In this document: in pieces, positions 1 through 7,067 of the stretch
Layout: each line of letters begins with the position of its first letter
How positions within the stretch are numbered: position 1 is the stretch's first letter
Source of the DNA: B21-G16 sp003644825 [NCBI: Candidatus Zhuqueibacterota bacterium]
Lineage (GTDB): Bacteria; SM23-31; B21-G16
DNA: 9,349 nucleotides
Assembly: GCA_003644825.1 (NCBI GenBank)
Contig: QNDJ01000037.1
Span: 1-9,349 of the forward strand
Direction: 5' to 3'
Notes under the pieces: generated by a model
Database searches by the model: none
What the model was told of the DNA's origin: nothing
Seen by the model: the letters and a program-made list of their open reading frames with translations, nothing else
Program-made: the position numbers and the translations under genes

Positions 1-95
1 CTTAAATTTTATACTTGAAAAATCCAATCCATATTTGTATCTTAATTTGAAATATTAAAATTCCTTTGTTATTTTTTTCATATTTAACAGTATTG

Positions 96-109
96 ATGTT
101 TTAAAACAT
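96..109. promoter_or_regulatory. Perfect 14-bp palindrome upstream of the response regulator
   Basis: The sequence ATGTTTTAAAACAT is its own reverse complement. It lies 41 nt before the response regulator ATG and just upstream of a TATACT hexamer at 111-116 that matches the -10 consensus at five of six positions. I see no good -35 hexamer at normal spacing, so a promoter here could depend on an activator, and the palindrome could be an operator for a dimeric regulator. In such A+T-rich DNA a palindrome of this kind can arise by chance, so function is inference only. Confidence 0.3.
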
Positions 110-150
110 TTATACTCGGGGGAAAAATTAGCTTTTAGTTCAAATAGGAT

Positions 151-828
151 ATGAAAATACTCATCATTGAAGACGAAAAAAAGGTTTCTGATTTTATAAA
201 AAAGGGGCTGGAGTATGAAGGATTTATAGTTGAAGCCTCTTACAGCGGGAAAGATGGAATAAACAGGTGCACTGATACTTCATTTGACCTCATTATTCTT
301 GATCTGATGCTACCCGAAATCGACGGGATTTCGATTTTAAAAACAGTCAGAAATGCTGGAATAGATACTCCAGTTTTAATTCTTACAGCTAAAGGAAACA
401 TTCAGGACAGAATCAACGGGTTAAATACAGGAGCAGATGATTATCTTGTAAAACCATTTGCTTTTGAAGAGCTTCTCGCAAGGGTCAGGGCTTTGCTCAG
501 AAGGTCAAAAAAGGATAAACAAACTCATTTAAAATTCGATGACCTGTCAATTGATTTAATCACAAGAAAAGTTACAAGAGGTGAAAAAAATATCGAACTC
601 ACGCCAAAAGAGTATTCGTTACTCGAATTCTTTGTTATGAATAAAAATCGAGTTATAAATAAAATTACAATCGCTGAACATGTGTGGAATTATAACTTTG
701 ACAGAGGAACAAATTTTGTCGAGGTTTATGTTAATCGATTGCGTAATAAACTGGATGCCGATTATGACAAAAAGTTCATTCAAACAATAAGAGGATATGG
801 ATACATATTCAGAACTGAAAAAAAATGA
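151..828 (+). CDS. OmpR-family DNA-binding response regulator (CusR/CopR-like)
   Basis: Cytoplasmic transcription factor of a two-component system: the receiver is phosphorylated by a partner kinase and the C-terminal domain then binds DNA. The 225 aa are normal for the family. Receiver (about 1-117): acidic pocket E7/D8, phospho-acceptor D51 in LIILDLMLP, switch T79 in LILTAK, and K101 in LVKPF. Winged-helix domain (about 125-221): ELTPKEYSLLEFF, recognition-helix segment EVYVNRLRNKLD and wing TIRGYGYIF. The run LVKPFAFEELLARVRALLRR is close to the heavy-metal regulators CusR/CopR/CzcR, but that is similarity, not proof of the signal. The ATG at 151 is chosen because MKILIIEDE begins beta strand 1 of the receiver; the ribosome site is weak, with AGGAT directly abutting the ATG. 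The stop overlaps the next start (ATGA, 825-828), indicating co-translation with the kinase. Confidence 0.96.
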   Translation: MKILIIEDEKKVSDFIKKGLEYEGFIVEASYSGKDGINRCTDTSFDLIILDLMLPEIDGISILKTVRNAGIDTPVLILTAKGNIQDRINGLNTGADDYLVKPFAFEELLARVRALLRRSKKDKQTHLKFDDLSIDLITRKVTRGEKNIELTPKEYSLLEFFVMNKNRVINKITIAEHVWNYNFDRGTNFVEVYVNRLRNKLDADYDKKFIQTIRGYGYIFRTEKK

Positions 829-2234
829 AAGAATATTTCAAATTTAAAATTATACTGTGGTATACAATTCTTGTATTTTCAATTGTTGTGATACTCGAAT
901 TGTTAATATACTATGGTCTCCGATTTGAAATGACTGAAGAAGTCAAAGAAGATGTTAATAAAAGAGTTGAATGGATAAAGACATATATATATAATGGATA
1001 CAAACCAGAAGAAATTGAAAAAGATATCTCAAAAATTTTTGTGGAAGAAGGATTGAGCGAAATCCTTGAAAGAACCACAGCAAGCAATAAAAACTATCTG
1101 TTCTGTATTTTTGGCCCGTATAAAAAATTAAAGTTTATTTCCCCCAATTTCATAAATCTTGAAGACTATATAGATATTGAAAAGTATCCAGAAGGAACTG
1201 TTTTTTCAGTGAAATTAAAAAACGAAAAATTCATACTGAAAAAGTATACTGAAAATTACTCAATTCTATTTGGTTTCTGCCTTAAAGAAATTCATGAAAT
1301 TCAATCTGAATTAATCTATATATTTTTGATTTCCATTCCTTTTAGTATAATATTATCAATTCTGTGCGGTATTTTTGTGACAAACAAGACATTGAATGTT
1401 ATAAAGAAAATAAGAAGTACAGTAAATAAGATAACCATTAAAAGCCTTGGTGAGAGAATTCCAGAATCCAGAGAAAAAGATGAGATAGGAAAACTGGTGG
1501 ATACTCTGAACGTAATGCTTGAAAGACTTGAAAAGTCAGTAAAAACTTTGCAGCAGTTCTCTGCGGATGCTGCTCACCAGTTGAAAACACCCCTCACCAT
1601 TATGAGGAATGAGCTGGAAAACATTCTCAGGAAAGAAGAAGTAAATAGAGAAATAGCACTCTCCCTGGAAGAAATTTTAAAAGAAACATCTAAATTAACT
1701 GATATAATTAAAAATCTGCTTATGCTGTCAAATATGGAATCGGGGAAAATAAAGCTGTCTTTTGAAAATATTAATATGAACAGTCTTGTTGAAGATATTT
1801 TTCAGGACGCTAAAATCTTAGCAGAAAGTAAAAAAATAAAAATGTCTATAATTAACAATAAAAATGTAACCATTTCGGGTGATAAAGAATTATTGAAAAT
1901 TTTGATGTGGAATTTAATAGATAATTCTCTAAAATATACACCTGAAAACGGCGAAATTTCAATTGTTCTTGATATCGAGAATAGTTATAACACTATTATA
2001 ATTAATGATACCGGTATCGGGATTTCAAAAGAAGAATTATCAAAAGTTTTTGACAGATTCTATAGAGGAGAAAAATCAATTGACTACTATCCTGAAGGCA
2101 GCGGTCTCGGGCTCTCGATATGTGAATGGATTGTAAAATTGCATAATGGAAAAATAGAGGTTAAAAGTGTAGAAAATAAAGGAACGACCTTCAAAGTTTT
2201 TCTACCGTTAATATCCAACCTTACAAAAAATTAA
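825..2234 (+). CDS. Membrane sensor histidine kinase, partner of the upstream regulator
   Basis: Inner-membrane sensor kinase of 469 aa that autophosphorylates on His and should pass phosphate to D51 of the regulator it overlaps. Order: TM1 about 8-32; periplasmic sensor about 33-158; TM2 about 161-185; HAMP about 186-238; HisKA with H251 in FSADAAHQLKTPLT; HATPase_c with N box N367 (NLIDNSLKYTP), G1 box D395-G399 (NDTGIGI), F box near 409-414 (FDRFYRG) and G2 box G425-G429 (GSGLGLSI). All catalytic residues are present. The residue after the phospho-His is Gln rather than the more common Glu, a variant seen in other kinases of this class. The sensor domain is small and has few metal ligands (C94, C152, H157), so the ligand cannot be predicted. 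There is no own Shine-Dalgarno; translation probably depends on coupling through the ATGA overlap. Confidence 0.96.
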   Translation: MKEYFKFKIILWYTILVFSIVVILELLIYYGLRFEMTEEVKEDVNKRVEWIKTYIYNGYKPEEIEKDISKIFVEEGLSEILERTTASNKNYLFCIFGPYKKLKFISPNFINLEDYIDIEKYPEGTVFSVKLKNEKFILKKYTENYSILFGFCLKEIHEIQSELIYIFLISIPFSIILSILCGIFVTNKTLNVIKKIRSTVNKITIKSLGERIPESREKDEIGKLVDTLNVMLERLEKSVKTLQQFSADAAHQLKTPLTIMRNELENILRKEEVNREIALSLEEILKETSKLTDIIKNLLMLSNMESGKIKLSFENINMNSLVEDIFQDAKILAESKKIKMSIINNKNVTISGDKELLKILMWNLIDNSLKYTPENGEISIVLDIENSYNTIIINDTGIGISKEELSKVFDRFYRGEKSIDYYPEGSGLGLSICEWIVKLHNGKIEVKSVENKGTTFKVFLPLISNLTKN

Positions 2235-2257
2235 TATTCTGTTAAGCGTTTTGTAAT
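2231..2257. promoter_or_regulatory. Three weak half-sites on an 11-bp period
   Basis: TTAAT (2231-2235), TTAAG (2242-2246) and GTAAT (2253-2257) start exactly 11 bp apart, spanning the kinase stop codon and the region just upstream of the DUF5916 promoter. OmpR/PhoB-family regulators typically bind direct repeats with about 11-bp spacing, so this is where the upstream response regulator could bind. The repeats are short and A+T-rich, so chance is a serious alternative. The link to this regulator is inference. Confidence 0.25.
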
Positions 2258-2280
2258 CTTTATTATTTATATTTTATAAT
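2251..2280 (+). promoter_or_regulatory. Candidate sigma-70-type promoter for the DUF5916 operon
   Basis: TTGTAA (2251-2256, four of six matches to TTGACA) is followed after 18 bp by TATAAT (2275-2280, six of six). Transcription would start near 2287, about 35 nt before the GTG start at 2322. It sits in the only sizeable gap (87 nt) between the kinase and the DUF5916 gene. The region is so A+T-rich that other TATAAT-like hexamers are nearby, and lineages such as Bacteroidetes use different promoter consensuses. Confidence 0.4.
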
Positions 2281-2321
2281 AATATATTTTTATAATTCAT
2301 TATATTATACGAAAAAAGCCT

Positions 2322-4457
2322 GTGAAGTTCCTGAATTTTATTGAAAAGGTTCTGTGGTCAATTTTTCTATTATTGCTTATTCCCGATATCATATTTGCGC
2401 AGGAAATAAAAGCTTACTATACTGATTCACAGATAAAACTTGATGGATTGTTAAACGAATCTGTATGGAAAAACGCTGTTCCCATTACAGGGTTCATCCA
2501 GCGAGAACTAAATGAGGGAGAAAAAGCTACAGAAAAAACAGAAGTTAGAGTCATCTATAATAAGGAGAATCTTTACATTGGTATAATATGTTATGATAAA
2601 GAACCAGAAAAAATAATTCATAATGAGTTAAAACGGGATGGTAACATAAGATCGGATGATAATTTTGATCTTATACTGGATACCTTTCATGATTTCAGGA
2701 GTGGGTTTTATTTTGGGACAAATCCTAATGGTGCAAGAGTAGATGCCCTTGTTACAAGTGTTGAACGTATGAATAAAGACTGGAATGGTGTCTGGTATGC
2801 CGAATCAAAAATAACTGAATATGGATGGTCATCCGAAATAAAAATTCCGTTCAAGACTTTGAGATTTCCCGATAGGAAAGAACAAATATGGGGCATCAAC
2901 TTCAGAAGAACGATAAAAAGGAAAAATGAGGAAGTATTATGGCGGGCGTGGAAAAGAAATGATGGTTTATTCCAGTTAACAAAAGAGGGTATTCTTACAG
3001 GACTGAAAGGAGTAAAAAGAGGAAGAAAAATAGAAATCAAGCCTTATTCATCATTTGGAATACAGAAAGAAATTGTAGTAAGTAATACACATCATAAAGG
3101 AATTGATATAAAATATCCACTTACATCAACATTGACTCTCGATTTGACAACCTATACGGACTTTGCTCAGATTGAGGCAGATAGAACGCGAATCAACCTT
3201 ACAAGGTTTAGCCTTTATTACCCTGAAAAGAGAGATTTCTTTCTTGAAGGAGCAGGTACCTTCAGTTTTGGAAGGCGTGAAACAAGTGTTTTTTATTCCC
3301 GAAGAATAGGAATCACTCCAGATAGAAAACAGGTCCCTATCCTTGGTGGAATCAGGCTTTCTGGAAAAGCTGGACATTACAGAGTGGGTATTCTGAATAT
3401 GCAGACCAAGAAAAAAGATACCACTCCAGCAACAAATTATTCAGTTATAAGAATAAAAAGAGATGTTCTTGAAAAATCATACGTAGGATTCATATTGACA
3501 AACCTTTATAATGCTGACAAACATAAAAATCAGGCTTTTGGTGTAGATTTCTCTTACAGGACCAATAAGTTCCTTAAAAACAATAACCTTGAGGTAGCCG
3601 GTTATCTGGCAGGAACAGTTACAGACGGTACAGGCAAAAAAAATATGGCAGGCAGGTTATTTATTGACTATCCAAATGACCTGTTTGATAATTACGCCGG
3701 GGTTTACTTTATTGAAGAAAATTTCAACCCCGAGATAGGGTTTGTCAGAAGAAAAGGCATAATAGCATATTATACTGCATGGAGATATATGCCCAGGCCA
3801 AAAATACCACTGGTTAGGAAAATCACAATAAAACCCATTGATATAGATTATTTAACTGATATGAACGGCAGATTACTCACAAGAGGTTTAGAGTTCAGAC
3901 CTCTGGGTGTAAGTTTCAAATCCGGTGATAGTTTTGAATTCAATATAAAAAATTCCTATGAGTATCTTGATAAAGATTTCAATATTTTTGGTGATGTAGT
4001 TATACCATCAGGTACCTATGAATGGTGGAACAACGAAATTCAATTTGAAAGCAGTAGCAAAAGACCAATCTCGATTGACCTGAAAACCGAATGGGGAGAT
4101 TTTTATACAGGTAAAAGAACAGATTTATCTACTGATATTACCTTTAAATTCAGTGAAAATTTTGCCCTCAGCACAAGTATTTCATATAACAAAATTTCAG
4201 TTAGTGGTATAAGTTTTGAAACTAAAGAATACAGCGGCAGGCTGGTGGTAAATTTTTCAACAAGATTAACTTCAAGAACATTTGTTCAATGGAATAATGA
4301 GGATAAACAATTAAACCTTAATTTTCTATTAAATTATATCCCGAAAATCGGAAGTGATATTTATTTTGTTTATAATCATCTATGGGATGGAACATTTCAC
4401 TACAGAACACAACAGAAATTGGGTATTGTAAAGATTGCATATTTATTCAGATTTTGA
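2322..4457 (+). CDS. DUF5916 family outer-membrane-type protein with N-terminal CBM9-like domain
   Basis: Exported 711-aa protein of unknown biochemical role. It starts at GTG, which is supported because the first 26 residues form a signal peptide (charged n-region, core around WSIFLLLLIP, likely cleavage after IFA26). Residues about 35-225 resemble a carbohydrate-binding module family 9-like beta-sandwich (IKLDGLLNESVWKNA, then VRVIYNKENLYIGIICYD). Next comes the DUF5916 hallmark near 279-317: DFAQIEADRTRINLTRF followed by YYPEKRDFFLEGAG and FSFG. The rest is rich in alternating aromatic strands and ends in a terminal Phe (YLFRF), typical of an outer-membrane beta-barrel. Length is in the usual range for the family. 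No good Shine-Dalgarno precedes the GTG. The next gene starts 6 nt after the stop, so the two are probably co-transcribed. The substrate is unknown; glycan or envelope-polymer binding is inferred from the CBM9-like part only. Confidence 0.88.
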   Translation: MKFLNFIEKVLWSIFLLLLIPDIIFAQEIKAYYTDSQIKLDGLLNESVWKNAVPITGFIQRELNEGEKATEKTEVRVIYNKENLYIGIICYDKEPEKIIHNELKRDGNIRSDDNFDLILDTFHDFRSGFYFGTNPNGARVDALVTSVERMNKDWNGVWYAESKITEYGWSSEIKIPFKTLRFPDRKEQIWGINFRRTIKRKNEEVLWRAWKRNDGLFQLTKEGILTGLKGVKRGRKIEIKPYSSFGIQKEIVVSNTHHKGIDIKYPLTSTLTLDLTTYTDFAQIEADRTRINLTRFSLYYPEKRDFFLEGAGTFSFGRRETSVFYSRRIGITPDRKQVPILGGIRLSGKAGHYRVGILNMQTKKKDTTPATNYSVIRIKRDVLEKSYVGFILTNLYNADKHKNQAFGVDFSYRTNKFLKNNNLEVAGYLAGTVTDGTGKKNMAGRLFIDYPNDLFDNYAGVYFIEENFNPEIGFVRRKGIIAYYTAWRYMPRPKIPLVRKITIKPIDIDYLTDMNGRLLTRGLEFRPLGVSFKSGDSFEFNIKNSYEYLDKDFNIFGDVVIPSGTYEWWNNEIQFESSSKRPISIDLKTEWGDFYTGKRTDLSTDITFKFSENFALSTSISYNKISVSGISFETKEYSGRLVVNFSTRLTSRTFVQWNNEDKQLNLNFLLNYIPKIGSDIYFVYNHLWDGTFHYRTQQKLGIVKIAYLFRF

Positions 4458-4463
4458 AAGAGT

Positions 4464-5240
4464 ATGATAAAACTTTTTAAAATCATAATTTTTCCATCGT
4501 TATTTCTGGTTGTAGTTGTAAATCCATCTTCATCTCAAACATTTAATTCGAACCTGCAGAATAGTAAATTACAAAATGGTAGTAGAAACAAAATTTTAAT
4601 AAAAGCGATGCTCACTGCTGGAATCACAGCAGGACTTTATTCTTATGACCAGAAAATAAAAAACTGGGTTCAAAAACACAGAAGCAAATCTTCCGATAGA
4701 ATTTCAGAATTTTTTAGGTTCTTTGGGGATGGAAAAAAATTAAAATTCCCATTGTTTATTTTTTATTCTTACGGTTACTTCTTCAAAAATAAAAAAGTTA
4801 AAAAAACAACTATTCTCTGTCTGGAGAGTTTTTTAGTTTCAGGAACTATAACAACAGTTATTAAATATGCAGGGCACAGGCACAGACCAAACACTAATGA
4901 CCCGTATGACAGATGGGATGGACCCGGATTTTCTAACTTAAATCTTTCTTTTCCATCGGGACATTCTTCTACTGCTTTTTCAATTGCAACCGTTATTGCT
5001 TCGGAGTATGACAATATTTTTCTTATTCAGCTGTTATCTTATGGCACAGCAACATTGACTGCATTATCCAGGGTCAACGATAATGCTCACTGGGCTTCTG
5101 ATGTATTTTTTGGTTCAGCAATTGGTTATTTTACTGCAAAAGCTATTATAAGTTTGAACAGAAGTAAAAATGAAAAGAAAGTTTTTCTACCGGTTATTAA
5201 CAACAGGTATTCGGGTTTATTAATTCTATATACATTTTAA
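4464..5240 (+). CDS. PAP2 superfamily phosphatase with N-terminal export signal
   Basis: Predicted lipid or phosphomonoester phosphatase (phosphatidic acid phosphatase type 2, with a vanadium-haloperoxidase-like active site) acting on the periplasmic side. All three motifs are intact in the 258 aa: K134-x6-R141-P142 (KYAGHRHRP), P164-S165-G166-H167 (FPSGHSS), and S202-R203-x5-H209-x3-D213 (SRVNDNAHWASD). Residues 4-20 are a hydrophobic signal sequence or anchor, followed by SSSQ. Further hydrophobic stretches at about 45-60, 93-107, 114-134, 168-200 and 214-230 could be membrane helices. The protein ends in a short hydrophobic strand with a terminal Phe (LLILYTF), similar to exported PAP2 proteins of Bacteroidetes-like bacteria. 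Possible substrates are undecaprenyl pyrophosphate, phosphatidic acid or lipid A phosphates; the sequence does not decide. It begins 6 nt after the DUF5916 stop, with only a weak GAAAGAG ribosome site. Confidence 0.92.
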   Translation: MIKLFKIIIFPSLFLVVVVNPSSSQTFNSNLQNSKLQNGSRNKILIKAMLTAGITAGLYSYDQKIKNWVQKHRSKSSDRISEFFRFFGDGKKLKFPLFIFYSYGYFFKNKKVKKTTILCLESFLVSGTITTVIKYAGHRHRPNTNDPYDRWDGPGFSNLNLSFPSGHSSTAFSIATVIASEYDNIFLIQLLSYGTATLTALSRVNDNAHWASDVFFGSAIGYFTAKAIISLNRSKNEKKVFLPVINNRYSGLLILYTF

Positions 5241-5270
5241 GATTGAACATTGTGTTCTTTTTTATAAAAA

Positions 5271-5276
5271 AGGAGG
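5271..5276 (+). promoter_or_regulatory. Strong Shine-Dalgarno that fixes the next start
   Basis: AGGAGG lies 8 nt before the ATG at 5285 and is the best ribosome site in the window. It decides the start of the PepSY/lectin gene. The in-frame TTG at 5243 would add 14 residues encoded by the leader and the Shine-Dalgarno itself, and is unlikely to be used. The strong site suggests this third gene is translated independently of the two before it. Confidence 0.85.
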
Positions 5277-5284
5277 TAGGTAAA

Positions 5285-6178
5285 ATGAAGATTCTAAAAT
5301 TATTTGTTGTATCAATTTTTATTGTAGTATTTTTTGTTGCTTTTATCCTGTATTTTCAGGAGAAAGAACAAAAAATAAAAATATCAGAAATTCCAAAGAA
5401 GATTGTTAAGGTAGTTAATGAAAAAGTACCCGGCGGAAAAATAACCGAAGCTGAAAAGGAAATGGATAAAGGAAAAGTTGTGTATGATATTGATGTGGTC
5501 AAAGGAAATAAAAGATATGAGGTAGAAGTTTATGAAGATGGAACAATAAAGGAATTTAAAGCCCTGGGTGAAGAAGAAGAAGAAGAAATGGAAGGGGAAA
5601 TCGAATATAATTTTGATAAGGAAAAACCCCATACAATTCCCTCAGGATGGAAGAATGAATTCACAGGAAGAGGAAAATTAGGAAAATGGGAAATTCTTGA
5701 AGATGAAACTGCTCCAAGCAAACCAAATGTTCTTGCACAAACTTCAATGGAAAACTTCGGCTATCATTTTAATCTGGCTATCCTTGAAAACTCAAGTTAT
5801 AAAGACCTTGAATTGAGTGTTAAGTTTAAAGGTGTTAAAGGAAATGAAGATAGAGGCGGTGGACCTGTATGGAGATATATTGACAGAAATAATTACTATA
5901 TTGCGAGAGCAAATCCTCTTGAGAACAATTTCAGGGTCTACAAAGTGGTAAACGGTAATAGAAGACAGATGGACAGTAAAAGCTTGAAAGTTACTTCAAA
6001 TGAATGGCATACAATAAAAATCAGGATGGTTGGAGATAAAATTGAATGTTATTATGATGGAGTAAAATACCTCGAAGTGAAAGATTCAACCTTTAAGAAA
6101 GCTGGTAAAATCGGTCTCTGGACTAAAGCTGATGCTTACACTTACTTCGATGATTTAGAAGTTGAAGAAATTAAATAG
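5285..6178 (+). CDS. Membrane-anchored PepSY-like plus DUF1080/LamG-like domain protein
   Basis: A 297-aa protein that should be held in the inner membrane by one N-terminal helix (about 5-23, no obvious signal-peptidase site), with the rest periplasmic. Residues about 30-92 resemble a PepSY-type domain: IPKKIVKVVNEKVPGG, then VVYDIDVVKGNKRYEVEVYEDGTI. An acidic linker of six Glu (96-101) follows. Residues about 108-296 look like the concanavalin/LamG-like fold of the DUF1080 (3-keto-disaccharide hydrolase-like) group: GKWEILEDETAPSKPNVLAQTS, GGGPVWRYIDRNNYYIARAN, EWHTIKIRMVGDKIECYYDG, AGKIGLWTKADAYTYFDDLEV. No catalytic residue can be assigned, so sugar binding is more likely than hydrolysis. 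PepSY genes often sit beside OmpR-type two-component systems, which fits the context. The gap to the preceding gene is 44 nt and the stop is TAG. A domain-level call is well supported; the role is unknown. Confidence 0.8.
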   Translation: MKILKLFVVSIFIVVFFVAFILYFQEKEQKIKISEIPKKIVKVVNEKVPGGKITEAEKEMDKGKVVYDIDVVKGNKRYEVEVYEDGTIKEFKALGEEEEEEMEGEIEYNFDKEKPHTIPSGWKNEFTGRGKLGKWEILEDETAPSKPNVLAQTSMENFGYHFNLAILENSSYKDLELSVKFKGVKGNEDRGGGPVWRYIDRNNYYIARANPLENNFRVYKVVNGNRRQMDSKSLKVTSNEWHTIKIRMVGDKIECYYDGVKYLEVKDSTFKKAGKIGLWTKADAYTYFDDLEVEEIK

Positions 6179-6340
6179 TTGAATTATAAACACTGAGAAA
6201 GTTTTAATTTTTTAAATTTCAGGTATTCAAAAAATAAAACTGCTGATTACATCTCAGGAACAATTAATTTTTAGTTTTGTAAGTAGCAGTTAATAACAAA
6301 TATTAATCATAAATCAACTGCAGATGATTGACCAAAAAAC
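6179..6340. other. 162-nt intergenic stretch at an apparent deletion junction
   Basis: It lies between the intact PepSY/lectin gene and the orphan adaptor tail. All frames are broken by stops, and I recognise neither the missing adaptor N-terminus nor an outer-membrane factor here. A 7-bp inverted repeat (AACTGCT at 6238-6244, AGCAGTT at 6285-6291) encloses a 40-nt loop; this is too open for a convincing terminator and no U-run follows directly. In the adaptor frame a TGA at 6329-6331 closes the frame just before the recognisable tail. The stretch probably marks where the 5' part of the adaptor gene was lost. Confidence 0.5.
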
Positions 6341-6520
6341 GGCAAAAAAATTGTTTTTACCATTGAAAACAACAGAGCAAAAGAACACACAGTTTACACC
6401 GGTATCTACACTGACAGAGAAATTGAGATAATTAAAGGTTTAGAGCCCGGTGAAAAAGTCGTAATCCTTGGCAACTTTGAACTGAAAGATGGAAGAAAAA
6501 TAAAAGTGGTTAACAGATGA
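6341..6520 (+). pseudogene. C-terminal remnant of an RND efflux periplasmic adaptor (membrane fusion protein)
   Basis: The frame reads GKKIVFTIENNRAKEH, then TVYTGIYTDREIEIIKGLEP, then GEKVVILGNFELKDGRKIKV, ending VNR and TGA: 59 residues. This is the typical end of an HlyD/AcrA/CusB-type adaptor, where the membrane-proximal domain gives EIxxGLxxGExVVxxGxxxLxDGxxV. Such proteins are usually 350-400 aa; here the hairpin, lipoyl, beta-barrel and signal parts are absent. A stop at 6329-6331 lies just upstream in frame and there is no plausible start or ribosome site. The TGA overlaps the permease ATG (6517-6520), the usual adaptor-permease coupling, so the operon order is ancestral. Seen: the truncation. 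Inferred: a 5' deletion, or less likely an assembly fault. The remnant cannot work as an adaptor alone. Confidence 0.82.
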
Positions 6521-6558
6521 AGATTATCGAAGTTGCTCTTAAAACAAGATTGCCTTTC

Positions 6559-6563
6559 TTTTT
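6559..6563 (+). other. Frameshift site in a T5 run of the RND gene
   Basis: The start frame ends at TAA (6568-6570) after only 17 residues, whereas the frame one base back encodes the rest of TM1 and the whole pump. Adding one T to the T5 run restores FFFILILLIFTSIISFF, a normal RND TM1. A one-base loss in this homopolymer, either biological or a sequencing or assembly error, is the simplest account. Confidence 0.75.
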
Positions 6564-7064
6564 ATATTAATTCTACTCATATTTACAAGTATTATATCCT
6601 TTTTCAGGCTTCCCGAGGGTGTATTCCCCAATGTAACATTTCCAAGGATACTGGTTCAGATAGAGAGATGGTATGCACCTCTTGAAGAAATGGAAGTTGG
6701 TGTAATAAAGCCTATTGAAGACGCCCTAAGAACCGTAGAAGGTGTGAGAATTGTCAGGTCAAAGACCAATCGCGGGTTTGCAGAGATTGACCTGTTCTTT
6801 GAATGGAATATTGACCTTCTGCAGGCATTCCAGTTTGTTCAGGCGAAAATAAGTGAAGTGAGAAGTTCTATACCGCCGGACTCGAAAATAAGAATAATAA
6901 GAATGACAACCAGCGCATATCCTATGTCTGGATACAGCCTCTACTCCGAAAAAAGAACCTTGAAGGAGCTTACCGATATTGCACAGTTTATAATAAAACC
7001 GCAACTCTCCGGAATTAAAGGTGTTTATATGGTGGATATTGTCGGAGGAAAGGTGCCAGAATAC

Positions 7065-7067
7065 TAG
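7065..7067 (+). other. In-frame amber codon within the RND porter domain
   Basis: The frame reads GGKVPEY, TAG, then VELNPDKLKSYRI with no change of frame. Related permeases commonly have Tyr-Gln-Val at this position, so CAG to TAG (a single C-to-T change, Gln to amber) is the likely cause. Translation from 6517 would stop before the second porter subdomain, leaving no pump. Confidence 0.8.

Noticed and set aside
2708-3377. Two minus-strand open frames of about 80-110 codons
   Set aside because: They lie inside the DUF5916 gene, opposite its conserved regions, with no ribosome sites or recognisable protein features.
5243-5284. TTG start at 5243 extending the PepSY/lectin protein by 14 residues
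   Set aside because: The extension would be encoded by the leader and the Shine-Dalgarno itself. AGGAGG at 5271-5276 is ideally placed for the ATG at 5285, which is followed directly by a normal membrane anchor.
6238-6291. Inverted repeat AACTGCT/AGCAGTT as a transcription terminator
   Set aside because: The stem is only 7 bp, the loop is 40 nt and no T-run follows directly. It is equally well explained by chance.
6324-6431. Small open frame starting ATG at 6324 and ending at TAA 6429-6431
   Set aside because: It overlaps the adaptor remnant in a different frame, has no Shine-Dalgarno and resembles nothing. The adaptor frame has clear family motifs over the same bases.
6559-6563. Programmed ribosomal frameshifting in the RND gene
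   Set aside because: The T5 run is followed by TATAT with no clear stimulatory hairpin or Shine-Dalgarno-like element placed for it. RND permeases are not known to need frameshifting, and a downstream amber would still stop translation. A one-base deletion or error is simpler.
6690-7067. A stand-alone 125-aa gene starting at ATG 6690
   Set aside because: The frame is open and RND-like upstream of 6690 back to about 6560 and RND-like downstream of the TAG. The ATG has no ribosome site and would omit TM1, so this is an internal piece of the broken permease.
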